NCBI RefSeq assembly: GCF_023159225.1
Contig: NC_063174.1
Span: forward strand, 33,191,983-33,255,982
DNA: 64,000 bases
Source: Perognathus longimembris pacificus
Lineage: Eukaryota; Chordata; Mammalia; Rodentia; Heteromyidae
Direction of reading: 5' to 3'
Made by a program: the position numbers and the translations under genes. Shown here piece after piece: positions 11,017 through 22,899 of this stretch (positions are counted from its first letter, which is position 1; every line of letters starts with the position of its first letter). Under the pieces are notes generated by a model. The model did no database searches. It saw only the letters and a list, made by a program, of their open reading frames with translations, and was not told the origin of the DNA.

Positions 11017-11545
11017 CCAATGGCACATACCTGTAGTCCCAGCACTTGAGAGGTGGAGGCAGGAAGATCTTGAGTATGTGGCAGCCTGAACTACATAATA
11101 AAACCTTGTCTCAAAATAATAATGATGCTAGATGCCAATGGCTTATACCTGTAATCTTACCAACTCAGGAGGCTGAGGTATGAGTGAGGATCATGGTTCG
11201 AAGCCAAGTAGGGGAGGAAAGTCTTTGAGATTCTTATCTCCAATAAACCACAAAAAAAAAAGGAGGAAGTAGAACTATGGCTGGGTGATGGAGAGCTAGC
11301 CTTGAACAAAAAAAAAGCTCAGGGACAACACCCAAGCCCTGAATTTAAGCCCCAGGACTGGCGCGTACATAGCACACACACACTAATAAGCTGGGCACCA
11401 GTGGCTCACTATGATTTGAAGCCAGCCAGAGCAGCAAAGTCTGAAGACTCCATCTGCAATAAACAAGAGAAATACCAAATGCCAGCTGTGCTTAACTGAA
11501 GGAGAAGGCTGAGCAAAAACTTGAGGCCCTGAGTTGGACAAAAGC
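11017..11545 (+). mobile_element. B1-like monomer and two SINE-A copies in a row
   Basis: 11017-11122 B1 (CACATACCTGTAGTCCCAGC); 11127-11385 SINE-A ending in a CA run; 11388-11545 diverged SINE-A. Confidence 0.7.
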
Positions 11546-11921
11546 AAACAAAACCACCAGCTCCATCCAGTCTGCAGTTTCCCACCAACCCCTTGAAAAA
11601 TAACACTTCCTTTAAGGCATTCCACTACACTGCCCAAACTCTCATTCATTCCACCCTGCTCTTCCCACGGAAAACCTGCTGTGACTCTAAGAAATAAGCA
11701 AATGTGTGATGAAGTGGAAGGCATTTTTTTGGCCTAGCACTATTTTTACTTTTTTCATTTGTAGTAGCCTTAAATCACTTACAAACCAAATCCTCCTTTA
11801 TTGAGTTAGAGATCTATCAAATCCTTCTTGGAAATAGTAGAGGTGGGTATGAAAGTAAGAAGTAAAACTAGAGTGGAAGTTCTCTGAAGGCATATGCAAC
11901 TCTTTCTTCCTTTCATCATGT

Positions 11922-12140
11922 GTGTGTGTGTGTGTGTGCGCGTGCGCGCGCACCAGTATTGGGGATTGAACTTTAGGCCTCACACTGTCACTTGTTTTTT
12001 GCCATTCACCGTGGTGCTATACCACTCTAGCCACATCCCCATTTCCAGCTTTTTGCTGGTCAATTAGAACTAAGAGTCTCTTGCATTTGTCTGCCTGGGC
12101 TGGCTTCAAAGCAGCCAGTGGTGCCCAGCTTATAGGCAAT
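11922..12140 (-). mobile_element. SINE-A, antisense, with (TG)n
   Basis: (TG)n(CG)n at 11921-11952, CCAGTATTGGGGATTGAACT to GCCAGTGGTGCCCAGC. Confidence 0.75.
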
Positions 12141-12379
12141 TTCTTATCTACCTTTCACTGAAACTCAAGAAGTATTTGTGGTGGAGAAATAACATGAAGG
12201 GATATGTTGAAAATATAAGTGTGGATAGACATGGCACAGAGCTGAAGAAAGGGAGTCTGAGGGAGGCCTGCCTTCAGAAAGCGCATGCACTTGTACCCAG
12301 CACCCAGACTGGACTGCCTGGCAGTGGCACAAGGAAAAATCACAATTCAGCTTTTGAAATACAGCTTCTCCTCTAAGGA

Positions 12380-12990
12380 CCTCATATAAATGGATTGATT
12401 ACCCAGTATCCATCCTTTCATTTCCAGCTTAGTTCATTTAGCTTGAGGTCCTCAAGTTTCACCCATGTCATAGCATGCATCAGAATTTCTTTAAAAAAAT
12501 TTTTTTTGAATAAGCCAAGTGCCAGTTGCTCACACCTGTAATCCCAGCTACTCAGGAGGCTGAAAGCTGAGGATCATGCTTCACAGGCAGACAAACCCAA
12601 AAGACTCTTCTCTCCAATTAACCACCAAAAAGCCAGAAGTGGATTTATGGCTCAAATGGCAGAGCACTAGCCTTGAGCAAAACAGTTCAAGGACAGTGCC
12701 CAAGTTCTTCCCCAAGACGGCATTTTAAAAAAAAGCTAAATAATATTCCATTGTAGGGCTGCAAATGTGGCTTAGTGGCAGAGTGCTTGCCTAGCATACA
12801 TGAAGCCCTGAGTTTGATTCTTCAGCACCACATAAACAGAAAAAGCCAGAAGTGGCACAGTGACCCAAGTGGCAGAGTGCTAACCTTGAGCAAAAGAAAG
12901 CCAGGGACAGTGCTCAGGCCCTGAGTTCAAGTTCCAGGATTGGCAAAAAAAAAAAAATCCACTGTATGAAGGGTTGTTTGAAAATATTTC
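12380..12990 (-). mobile_element. Old LINE-1 ORF2/3' fragment, antisense, split by two SINEs
   Basis: TAGTTCATTTAGCTTGAGGT .. CACCCATGTCATAGCATG .. AATAATATTCCATTGTA is a familiar antisense L1 pattern. It is interrupted by a SINE-A (12512-12735) and a SINE-B (12756-12955). Confidence 0.55.
12512..12955 (+). mobile_element. SINE-A (12512-12735) and SINE-B (12756-12955) inside old L1
   Basis: Both full length; 20 bases of L1 (TAATATTCCATTGTAG) remain between them. Confidence 0.85.
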
Positions 12991-14170
12991 CAGATCCATA
13001 GAAATGACTTGGGTTAGAGTAGTTGAGTATCAATGACCAACGAGTTGGTAATTCATTCATTGGTAACAATAGCAGCTTGCAGAATGGACAGTATGGTTAG
13101 CAGGCATTTATGCCTCGATCCGTCTGGCAAACGCTTCTCCTATTCCAATCTACCTACACATACACCTGTCCATGGGGCAGGTTATTGATGCTTTCAGTGT
13201 TGTACCTTAATGATATTTTGGCTCCTTGTTGTTGTTCTATTATTGTCTGAGCATCTATGAAGTAGACAATCATGTAACCAAAACACATTTAAAAGTACCT
13301 GAAGGATAGAACTCAAACATTGTTGTAGCTATCTGGCGTCACATTGAGGCACATCACCAATGAACTTCTCTAGTCTTTCAACACATCAGAATGATAATAA
13401 TACCACACAACTGGACAGTCACGGAAAACCAAGCTTGCATTTGGCTGAGAATCTTCTAGAAGTCTCCAAATTCATGAGCCCACTGTCAATGGTCTCTTAG
13501 ATCATTAGTTATTTGGAGGTCAGGGCAAAGGGTTTTTCTTCCTGCCAAGCCACAGCCAGAACAGGCAGAAGAAGGGGAGACTTCTCCATGACAGGTCCAT
13601 AAAATGGAACAACTCCTTGCCAGCACCTGGTGAAAGGACTCGGAAAGGAGTTTCATTGTTGTACTAGGCAACAAGCCAGTACAAGATTACAGGCATGAGC
13701 CACCAGCACCCTACATTAATAAACTTTAAATGTATCTTTTCCAAAACAAAATATTAAAGCCAAGCCCTCAATTAATTTAACAATAATTAGGAATAAGGGG
13801 AAATTACTCAATAAACCATAGATCAATTAATAATTGATTTTACAAGCAACTTTTCAGAATATGTTTATATATCCTCCAAAATGAGTGAAGCCTAATTCCC
13901 TTTATGTCCCCCCCCTCAACCTGCCTCCATGGAGTGGTACATCTAAAAAGGCCAATTTTAACTATGGGTAATAAAGCTGAAACAATGTGCTAGGCACTGA
14001 TTTATGAAGTTCAGCATTCAAATACAGGGATCTCAAAGATTCTAGATATAATAATCAAGTAAATGATGTGTTTAGTCCTCAGCATTTTATGTAATAATTT
14101 TCTTATCTATTCCACAAAATGACTTCAAAATGACATCAAAAATCATCACATAGTATAGTTTAAATCATTA
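12990..14170. other. Intronic ESR2 sequence, nothing recognised
   Basis: Unique or very old sequence between repeats, AT-rich after 13680. A 62-codon minus frame at 13486-13674 has no recognisable domain. A short antisense SINE-A head remnant (GGCATGAGCCACCAGCACCC) lies near 13690. Confidence 0.5.
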
Positions 14171-14309
14171 CTTGTCTGGATACATATTTATAGAAAGTTG
14201 TGCTCTTTTGTTACTGTTATTATACTTAAGTTTGGACTCAGATCTTTTCCCTTTGCTAGGCAGGCTCTATACCACTTGCGCCACACTTCAAGCTCCACTT
14301 TGTCTTTCT

Positions 14310-14424
14310 TTTCTCTTTCTTTCTTTCTCTTTCTCTTTCTTTCTTTCCTTCCTTCCTTCCTTCCCTCCCTCCCTCCCTCCCTCCCTCCCTCCCTCCCTCC
14401 CTCTCTCTCTCTTTCTTTCTTTCT
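14310..14424. repeat. Polypyrimidine microsatellite (CTTT/CCTT/CCCT)n
   Basis: Shifts from TTTC to CCTT to CCCT units and back; frames across it are artefacts. Confidence 0.95.
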
Positions 14425-14603
14425 TGCCAATTCTCAGGGCTTGAGCACTGTCCCTGAGCTTCTTTTGCTCAAGGCTAGCATTCTACCATTTGAGCCACAG
14501 CGCCACTTCCAGCTTCTTTTTTTCTGTGATGCTGAGGAATCAAACTCAGGGTTTCATGCATCTACTAGGCAAGCACTCTACCACTAAGCCACATTCCCAG
14601 CCC
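14425..14603 (-). mobile_element. SINE-B, antisense
   Basis: Directly follows the pyrimidine repeat, which may be its expanded tail; ends CACATTCCCAGCCC. Confidence 0.85.
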
Positions 14604-15280
14604 TTGTTATTCTTTAAAAGAGGCATAGTAGCTAATTTCCCCCCTTACATTAAACAGGGGAGGATTTCGTTGTTACATTTCTACACGTTTCTATTCTCCC
14701 TTTCCCTCTTCCCAAAACAATTTCAACAGGTTTCACTCCTACTTTCACAGTTGTAAACACTCTATTCTCATCATATGTGTCCTCTTTCATCTCTCTTGTT
14801 AACCCAGCTCCCTATCTAGTACCCCCACCCTCCTACAGACAAACCTATTTCCTTTCCCCACCCCCTGCCCCTAATGATCAACAGTTTTTATTGAGGGTTT
14901 TATGCTGTTTTCATAAAAAGAAACGTAGTGACTATCCAATGTCACTATATCTTTATAGGTTGAATTTACTGCCGTCACCTTTTCTATATTGTATATGAAA
15001 TGTAAAAAATGATCAGTCATTCAAGTCCCACATTTAGTTCTAAATGTGTTTTTAATTGATTTCAAAGATTTCTATGCCTTAAATGTTAGAAGAGACAGCT
15101 TTTGAAAGAAGAATGCTTCAAGTTCATCTTTTAAAAAATGCTTGAACCTAGAATGGAATCTTAAAGTTTCAACTTTCACCCTATTGATAAACACATAACA
15201 TTTTACCTCCTCTAGAATGTATGGAAAAACACAGATTTTTCATAAGGAAGAAAAGCTTTCTTTTCATATTCAAAGTATAG
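14604..15280. other. Pyrimidine-rich, otherwise unassigned sequence
   Basis: C/T-rich segment at 14640-14870 resembling an antisense L1 3'UTR (GTTACATTTCTACACGTTTC), then unique AT-rich DNA. No gene seen. Confidence 0.35.
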
Positions 15281-15284
15281 TCAC

Positions 15285-15450
15285 TTTTTTTTTTTTTTTT
15301 TTTTTTTTTGCCAGTCCTGGGGCTTGGACTCAGGGCCTGAGCACTGTCCCTGGCTTGTTTTTATTTTCATTTTTGCTCAAGGCTAGCACTCTACCTCTTG
15401 AGCCACGATGGCACTTCTGGCTTTTTCTATATATGTGGTGCTGAGTAACA
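15285..15450 (-). mobile_element. SINE-B, antisense, 5'-truncated
   Basis: Long poly-T, CCAGTCCTGGGGCTTGGACT to TATATGTGGTGCTGAG; stops before the tRNA-like head. Confidence 0.82.
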
Positions 15451-16901
15451 GCCCCTGTGGTCACTTTTTTACAAATCTTTCACACATCCACATGTTTGAA
15501 TAACGCCCTCTCCCCACACGGATACAGCCACAGTGATACAGCAAAAGCAGGATTTTTAAAAGACAGAATACCCTTGTAAATACTCAAAAAATTACGAAAT
15601 AATATTTTAAAAAAAATCTAACACAAACGTGCAAGTCGGTCACCCTTTTTTACCTCAACAGAACTCTACTCGAAACCAAAGTTTGGGGTTTACGGGGGGA
15701 AAAAAAAGCATGCACTTGCCATGATTTTATTCAGGCGAGGCCTGAGGAGTCTGCGGCCGGGTGGGAAGCCGAGCTGCTCCTCCCAGGGCTCAGGTGCCAG
15801 ACAAGACCTGGCAAGGCTCTGGTCGGCGGCTGGCACACCCACACTTCCCGTGTCCAGGAAAACCCCCACGCGTGAAGCTGCTAGTCAACTCCACAGTCAG
15901 CACTGCACCTTACCCCACCCTGGGGAGCCCAGCCAGGGAAGCCACGGGCGTTTCATTTTCCGCTTAAGAAGGCCTTCCCTGAGCAATACCCGCACCCCGG
16001 TCGCGCACCCCGGTCCCACGCTCACGCTGACAACTTGGCAGAGCCCGCGTGGCGCCCCGTTCCTGTCTCCCGCGGCTGGGGACGGCCGGGCTTGCTTTTT
16101 CTCTTTCCTGTGCCCGCTCCTCCTGGCGTCTCGCGGCAGGATCGCAAACAGGGAGTCCGACCAGGATCCCCCAGAGCCGAGGGGCGCCTACCTGACAGGT
16201 GGCTGGCGGAGCCGCACCGGCTCAGCCCCGGCCTCCCGCTCCTCCTTCCCTCCCGGGAAGTTTGGGGGCCGCTGGGGAGACCGCAGAGATCACTGCGACT
16301 CCACGGAGCGCGCGTTGTTTTTAAAGACCAGGAAGAAGGCGGGGGGGGGGGGACTGGAGGGGTTTCCACGCGAGCCCACGTGACTCGGGAGGACGGGGTG
16401 AAAGGGTTGGCGCCGGGGCAGCGGCTTTGGGCCTCAACCTCTCCCCCTGTGAGGAAGCTTGCCTCCCTTCACCCCACCCCACCACCCAGTCTCAAAGGCA
16501 GAAGGCCTGGGAACGAGCATTTGTAAGCAAGCCCCCCCCCGCCCCGTGGTGCTGGGATGGATTCTGCACATGGGCGTACACGTTAAGGATATCTCCAGAC
16601 ATCACCCCTCCACCCCCCGCGTCCCCTTAGGTGCCATTAAATACAGACGCCTGACCCTTTAAGGGTCCAGCAGTGCTCCGGAGGGAAGCGGGATGCCCTC
16701 TGCCCCCAACGCTGAAATAAATGAGTGATAAACAATCAGGGAAGTAGAGGGGCTGCGGCGGAGCCCCCGCACTCCCGCAGAGGCGGCGCGGGGTGGGGGC
16801 GGGGCCAGCGGCGCGTGCGGGACCGAAGGATTCCCCGGAGCCGGGTCTGGGGGTTCGCCCCGGGCGTCCGGGACCGCAGCCCGCGCCGGCGAGGGCCTCT
16901 G

Positions 16902-16917
16902 GCGCCCCCTGGCGGCA
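16902..16917 (+). promoter_or_regulatory. CTCF-like motif in the ESR2 CpG island
   Basis: GCGCCCCCTGGCGGCA differs by one base from the common CTCF core form GCGCCCCCTGGTGGC. It lies within the promoter island. Confidence 0.45.
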
Positions 16918-17060
16918 GCGCTCGGTCCTGCCGCCCGATGGAGACCGGGACCCGGAGCGGAGTCGCCGCGGAGTTCAGGCAAACGCGTGGAGACAGAATC
17001 AAGAGAAAGCAGCGGGCTCCCCGTCCACCCGCTGCGGGGCGCACCGCGCCCCAGACACCC

Positions 17061-17142
17061 CGGCCTCCCCGCCGCGGGCCGCTCTGCAGCCCCGGCCACC
17101 CCGGCCTCCCCGCCGCGGGCCGCTCTGCAGCCCCGGCCACGC
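17061..17142. repeat. 41-bp tandem duplication in CpG island
   Basis: A unit starting CGGCCTCCCCGCCGCGGGCC and containing CTCTGCAG is present twice in direct succession (17061-17101 and 17102-17142), essentially identical. Confidence 0.85.
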
Positions 17143-17474
17143 GGTGAGGTCTTCATGAGAGCTCAAAGCCTGGGGTCTCTCAGGTGCCCTGTAAGGCAGA
17201 GCGCCATTTGCAGAATATTGGGGAGCAGAAGTGAGAGCGGAGGGGCGCACAGCTAGGGAGATCCACCATGTGGAAATTTATTTAAAAAAAAAAAAAAACA
17301 AGACATTTCTCCTTGCCAGCCTCCGCTTCCCGGTGCGCTCTCCTTCTGCCTTGAGGGGAAGACTCTAGATGGTGGTGGAAGACCACTGGCTCCATTTAGT
17401 GACACTTGCTTGTTAACATCTCCGGAAAGGAAACCCTACTGAAGGGACCTCAATCATGAGCAAACGGGAAATGC

Positions 17475-17740
17475 TGACAGGTACTGGTTGCGCGTGTCTG
17501 TAATCCTATTGAGGAGGCTGAAATTGGAGGATCATAGTTTTTTGTTGGTGGTGGTTTTTGCCAGTCCTGGGCTTGAACTCAGGCCTGGACACTGTCCCTG
17601 AGCTTTTTCTACTCACTCTACCACTTGAGCCACAGCACCACTTCCGGCTTTTTCTGTATATGTGGTGCTGAGGAATCGAACCCAGGGCTTCATGTATGCT
17701 AGGCAAGCACTCTACCACTGAGCCACATTCCCAGCCCAAA
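17475..17740. mobile_element. SINE-A head (+) interrupted by antisense SINE-B
   Basis: 17478-17540 is the plus-strand SINE-A head. 17545-17738 is a full antisense SINE-B ending CACATTCCCAGCCC. Confidence 0.8.
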
Positions 17741-17942
17741 ACAGGATTCTTGCGACAATTAATAGAAATGGAGAGAGCCCATCAGCCCAGTGGGCCTTGC
17801 ACGTGGCCTCCCCACAGGGACAGGGGCCAAGTCATCCCGCTGTCCACGCAGGCTGCACTGCAGTTGTACAATCTATGCACATTCAACTTGGAAGACCAGA
17901 GGAAAGGGGCAGAGGAAGAATTTCTGTAAGAAAAAAACCAAC

Positions 17943-18155
17943 AAGCCAGGCACCAGCGGCTCCCACTTGTAGTCCCAACTATTGAGGAGGCTGAAGTCTG
18001 AGGACGCGATTTGAAGCCAGCAGGAGCAGACAAGTCTGAGACTCTTACTTCCAATTATCCACCAAAAATTGGAAGGTATGGCTCAAGTGATAGAGTACCA
18101 GCCTTGAAGGAAAAGCCACACTAGAGATTCAGGCCCTGAATTCAAGCCACACTAT
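17943..18155 (+). mobile_element. SINE-A
   Basis: GCCAGGCACCAGCGGCTCCC to CAAGCCACACTATCAA; its tail is the CA/GA repeat. Confidence 0.82.
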
Positions 18156-18156
18156 C

Positions 18157-18680
<524 letters not shown>

Positions 18681-18681
18681 A

Positions 18682-18912
18682 GTGAGGCACCAGTGGCTCA
18701 TGCCTTTAAGTCCAGCTACTTAGGAGGCTGAGATCTGAGGATTGCAGTTTGAAGCCACCCCAGGCAGGAAAGTACATGAGAATGTTATTTCCAATTAACC
18801 ACCAAAAGCACCATAAGTGGAACTGTAGCTCAAAGTGGTAGAGTGCTAGCCTTAACCAAAAGAGCTCAGGACCTGCACCCAGGCCCTGAGTTCAAGTCTC
18901 ACAACTGACACA

Positions 18913-18947
<35 letters not shown>

Positions 18948-18948
18948 C
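18682..18948 (+). mobile_element. SINE-A with (CA)n tail
   Basis: GGCACCAGTGGCTCATGCCT to TCTCACAACTGACA; (CA)n 18909-18948. Confidence 0.87.
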
Positions 18949-19032
18949 ACTATTGACATTTGAAAGTTGATTTTTGGTAGAGCTCTTTAGGATGGATCAT
19001 GTATTTTGTGGAAATAAAAACAAATGTATTGG

Positions 19033-19445
19033 GGGCTGGGAATGTGGCTTAGTGGTAGAGTGCTTGCCTAGCATGCATAAAGCCCTGGGTTCGATTCCTC
19101 AGCACCACATAAACTGAAGAGGCCAGAAGTGGGGCCATGGCTCAAGTGGTAGAGTGCTAGCCTTGAGCAAAAAGAAGCCAGGGACAGTGCTCAGGCCCTG
19201 AGTTCAAGCTTCAGGACTGGCAAAAAAAAAATAAATGTATTGCCAGGTGCTGGTGGCTCACACTTGTAATCCTAGCTATTCTGAGTCTGAGATGTGAGGA
19301 TGGAGATTCAGAGCCAGTCTAGGCAGAAAAAGGTTATGAGTAGCTATTCATCAGGAAGTAGCTGGACACAGAGGTGTGGCTCAAACAGTAGAGCACCAGT
19401 CTTAAGCATGTCAAGTAAGAGTGCAAGGCCCTAAATTCAAGCTCC
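19033..19445 (+). mobile_element. SINE-B (19033-19230) and SINE-A (19231-19445)
   Basis: The duplicate TGTATTG at 19024-19030 and 19235-19241 brackets the SINE-B. The SINE-A ends in a CT-rich run and C-tract (19455-19507). Confidence 0.83.
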
Positions 19446-19504
19446 AGTTCTCTCTCTGTCTCTCTGTCTCTGTCTGTCTGTCTCTCTTCTCTCTCCCCCC
19501 CCCC

Positions 19505-19650
19505 CACAGAAGTTACTGAGCACCAATCCAGCCCATGTACCACACAGTAGGCAAGTTTGCATAGATCCTCAGAGAGTCCTAGCATTGTCCCTGTTTGCCC
19601 AGATGAAAAAACTGAAGCTCAGAGAGACCAGAAGAAACACCACACAAATA
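19505..19650 (-). mobile_element. MIR SINE
   Basis: GTCCCTGTTTGCCCAGATGA AAAAACTGAAGCTCAGAGAG resembles the antisense MIR core; older and more diverged. Confidence 0.55.
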
Positions 19651-19929
19651 TGGCAAGGGAAAAATCTACATTGGCCACCTGCTATTCCCAGACTTTCTCC
19701 ACTGTTGTTCCATGCAGCTTTGTTGGTTGGTAGAATCACTTTTGTCCTGTGGACTGCTCCTTGAGGGGACTTAAAACTCCACATAAACTTCCTGAATACT
19801 TTGTTTTAGGTGGGAAACTGAGACTCAAACTCTCTACCTGATACTTTTGCTTGCTTATTGGCTAGCGCTCTACCAACTGAGGCACGCCTCCAACTCCAAT
19901 CTCTTGAATACTTTGTAATGTCCTACCTA

Positions 19930-20215
19930 GCTGGGGGCTGGGGACTTATGTTTGTAATCCTAGCTACTCTGAAAGCTAAGATCTGTGAATCATTGTTTGA
20001 AGCCAGCTCAGGCAGGAAAGTCCATGAGATTCTTATCTCCAATTAACTAAAATAAAATAAAAATCAGAAGTGGAGCTGTGGCTTAAGTGGTAGAGTTCTA
20101 GCCTTGAGTAAAAAATAAATAAATAAATAAAAGCTCAGGGGAAGTGTCCAGGTCTTGAGTTCAAGCCCCAAGACTGGCAAAAACAAACAACAACAAAAAA
20201 CAACAACACACTTTT
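19930..20215 (+). mobile_element. SINE-A
   Basis: GGCTGGGGACTTATGTTTGT head, (AAAT)n insert in the tail, ends AAGACTGGCAAAAACAAAC. Confidence 0.8.
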
Positions 20216-20695
20216 GAGTTTCTAATGTTCTATCCATTTGAAAGCAAACAAGAGGAATATGAATTTCTATTCTCACCCTCAACTCTGATCGAAATAATTC
20301 TCTCTTATGACCTAGAAGAGAAAGTAGCCCCCAAAGACACTGTCATGAAAGGGAACAGCCAGTTGAGAAAGCAAACATTACAGATTTGTGAGAAATGGCG
20401 GCAAATTGTAGGCTGCAATTTCATAAATGACTCAAAAGCAATTCTGGAAATGCAACTTCCTTACTTCTTCTGGCAGGGAATAAAATTATATTAATAACAG
20501 GTCAGACAGTGTAATAGTCTCAAAAATGAGGTCAAAAAGGAAAAGGGGTATAGACAGACATTGCTTACAATGAACATATTCCAATAAGGCTGTCTAATTC
20601 TGTAGTGTAGAATTTTTTTAATTGACAAGTTTTCTTCTACTTCTAAATGCATTTAACATTTCTTTGAATTTTTTTGTATGTGCCACCAGTATCAC
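20216..20695. other. Unique intergenic sequence, no gene recognised
   Basis: An 89-codon plus-strand frame (20225-20494) begins MFYPFESKQEEYEFLFSPST. It has no recognisable domain, no good splice signals and no neighbour to support it. Confidence 0.4.
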
Positions 20696-20965
20696 CATTC
20701 CTCCTCCTCCATTTCCTCCTCTTCTTTTTCTTCTCCTCCACCTCCTCTCCTCCTTTTTATTTTTCTCTTTGTCAGTCATAGGGCTTGAACTCAGGGCCTG
20801 GGTGCTGTCCCTGAGAGCTATATTTCTCAGGGCTAAAGGCTCTACTACTTTGAACCACAGTGTCATGTCCAGTTTTCTGGTGGTTAGTTGGGAGATAAGA
20901 GTGTCATGGACTTCCCTGCCCTACCTGGCTTTGAACCATGATCCTCACTTCTCAGCCTTTGCCTA
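20696..20965 (-). mobile_element. SINE-A, antisense, behind a pyrimidine tract
   Basis: 20696-20760 CCT-rich; 20765-20965 SINE-A (CATAGGGCTTGAACTCAGGG). Confidence 0.78.
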
Positions 20966-20989
20966 GCTGCTGCTGATGACACTGCTGCT

Positions 20990-21190
20990 ACCGCCACCAC
21001 CACCGCCACCACCACCACCACCACCACCACCACCACCACCACGTTGCCTCCTCCACCTCTTCCTCTCCTTCTCCTCCTCCTCTTCTTTCTCCTTTTCTTC
21101 TCCTCCTCCTTCTCCTCTTCCTCCTCCTGCTCCTTCTCTTCCTCCTTTTTCCTTCTCTTCCTTCTTCTTCTCCTCTTCTTCTTCCATACT
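20990..21190. repeat. (CAC)n then (CTT/CCT)n simple repeats
   Basis: About 15 CAC units (20996-21042) followed by 140 bases of C/T-rich triplets. Glycine- or tryptophan-rich frames here are artefacts. Confidence 0.95.
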
Positions 21191-21405
21191 GAGACTTGAA
21201 CTCAGGGCCACACACTTGCTTAGCCTTTTCATTAAAGGCTGATACTCTCCATTTGGGCCACATCTCACGTCTAGCTTTTTGTTTCCTAACTGGAGATAAG
21301 AAACTCTTGAATTTGATGGCCCCGGCTAGCTTCGAACTGTGATCCTCGGATATCACCTTCTTAAAGAGCTAAGATTATAGGCATGAGCTAGCAGGGCCTG
21401 GCTGT
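21185..21405 (-). mobile_element. SINE-A, antisense
   Basis: TACTGAGACTTGAACTCAGG to GGCATGAGCTAGCAGGGCC; the CTT repeat may be its expanded tail. Confidence 0.78.
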
Positions 21406-21499
21406 TTTCCTTTTTGTCAATGGTGGACTCCATGCTTGATAGCTGAGGGCTGCACTGCAGAGCCACTCCTCCAGCAGTAACATTTCTTTCCTTCCTTCT

Positions 21500-21590
21500 T
21501 TTGAGATAATCTCACTATTTATCCCAGACTATCCTCTTGCCTCATAGTGCTGACATTACAGACTGGTGCCACTACACTAGGTTGAACTAT
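21500..21590 (-). mobile_element. Old B1-like fragment, antisense
   Basis: GAGATAATCTCACTATTTAT .. GCTGACATTACAGACTGGTG. Confidence 0.45.
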
Positions 21591-22180
21591 TCCTCCTGTA
21601 AGCTGATTGCCTCAGGTATTTTGTTCTAGTAATAAAGGCTAAGTCAAGGATTAAATGGGATAGGGCACATAAAGTTTTACAAACAACAGCTGAATGGATG
21701 GTAGCTCCATTGTCCTGCTTCTCAGGCTCCTCCTGCTAGTCTGGATCACAGTCTGTATGTTCCTATGTCCCAGGGAGACATTTAAAGCATTTTGGTTTTT
21801 CACCATTAAGAGGTTATTCTTGCAAAATTATAAGTGCATAAAGGCAAGAAGCATTCTCAAAGCAAGTTTTATGAAAGAGACAGGTATGGTTCTCAATGCA
21901 AGCTACGTGACCCATGTTCTTGTAAGTGTAAATGTGGGGACTCACTCATTTCCTTACTTGCAGATTGGTGATAAAATCAACATCACTAGGCTGGTGGGAA
22001 AATTCAGTGTTCAAGCAGCCACACAAGTGCTGTGTTAACTCTAAAGGCCAATGTCTTCCTAAGGAGACAGCCTGGTTAGTTCACTGAGACTGAGGGTGCT
22101 GGATTGCCAGGGAGAAGGCCAAAGAAGCATTTCTAGTATCTTTCCACAATATGAAGAACTTCATATTAAATACACTTAGA
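21590..22180. other. Unique intergenic sequence, no gene recognised
   Basis: A 114-codon plus-strand frame (21694-22038) has a hydrophobic start but no recognisable family. It is unsupported. Confidence 0.4.
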
Positions 22181-22622
22181 GCTGGGCGCTAGTGGCTCAT
22201 GCCTGGACTCCTAGCTACTCAAGAGGCTGAGATCTAGGATTGTGATTTGAAGCCAGCCTGGGCAGGAAAGTCCATGAGACTGTTATCTCCAATTAATTAC
22301 CAAAAAGCCAGAAGTGGATCTGTGGTTCATGTGGTAGAGCACTAGCCTTGAACACAAAGATACTCAGAAACAGGGCTGGGGATATGCTTGCCTCCTATAC
22401 ATGAGGCCCTGGGTTCAATTCCTGAGCACCACATATACAGAAAATGGCCAGAAGTGGCGCTGTGGCTCAAGTGGCAGAGTGCTAGCCTTGAGCAAAAAGA
22501 AGCCAGGGACAGTGCTCAGGCCCTGAGTCCAAGGCCCAGGACTGGCAAAAAAAATTAAAAAAGATACTCAGGAACAGTGCCCAGGCCCTGAGTCCAAGCC
22601 CCAGGTCTAGCACAAAAACAAA
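22181..22622 (+). mobile_element. SINE-A with a middle-class SINE-B nested in its tail
   Basis: SINE-A 22181-22372 and 22561-22612. SINE-B 22373-22558, bracketed by AAGATACTCAGAAACAG (22358-22374) and AAGATACTCAGGAACAG (22561-22577). Confidence 0.9.
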
Positions 22623-22623
22623 A

Positions 22624-22712
22624 GGGGTGGGGAGGGAGGGAGGGAGAGAGGGAGAGAGGGAGGGAGGGAGGGAGGGAGGGAGGGAGGGAGGGAGGGAGGG
22701 AAGGAGGGAGGG
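22624..22712. repeat. (GGGA)n microsatellite
   Basis: About 22 GGGA/GAGA units at the SINE-A tail. Confidence 0.95.
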
Positions 22713-22899
22713 AGGTTAAAGCTAGGGAGTAAAAGAGGTCCAGAGGGTAGTCCAAGGTCCCTATCACCCCTTCAAGGGCATATCACCAACTTCCTTACAT
22801 TAGGGCCTACCTCCTAAAGGTCCCTTGGCCTGCCAGGAGTACTTGAGGCTGGGGACCAAGCCTTCCATTCACAGGCCTTTACAGAACAGTTGAGACCCA

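Larger units (their letters stand above)
15700..17270 (-). promoter_or_regulatory. CpG island, probable ESR2 promoter and non-coding first exon
   Basis: About 1.5 kb of GC-rich, CpG-dense DNA without SINEs, 7.5 kb upstream of the first ESR2 coding exon in the direction of ESR2 transcription. It holds GC boxes, a CACGTG E-box (16377-16382), a CTCF-like site (16902-16917), a 41-bp tandem duplication (17061-17142) and AT-rich TATA-like patches near 16637 and 16714. On the minus strand CAG|GTAGGC at 16192 is a good candidate donor for a non-coding first exon. Several long reading frames cross the island in all directions; they are by-products of GC richness. Assignment to ESR2 is by position. Confidence 0.75.

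Noticed and set aside
15721..17250. Frames of up to 220 codons on both strands in the ESR2 CpG island
   Set aside because: Overlapping frames in all directions with Pro/Arg/Gly/Ala bias, as expected from GC-rich DNA; no domain or conserved start.
20963..21356. Open frames of 100-120 codons rich in Gly, Glu/Arg or Trp
   Set aside because: They translate the CAC and CTT/CCT simple repeats.
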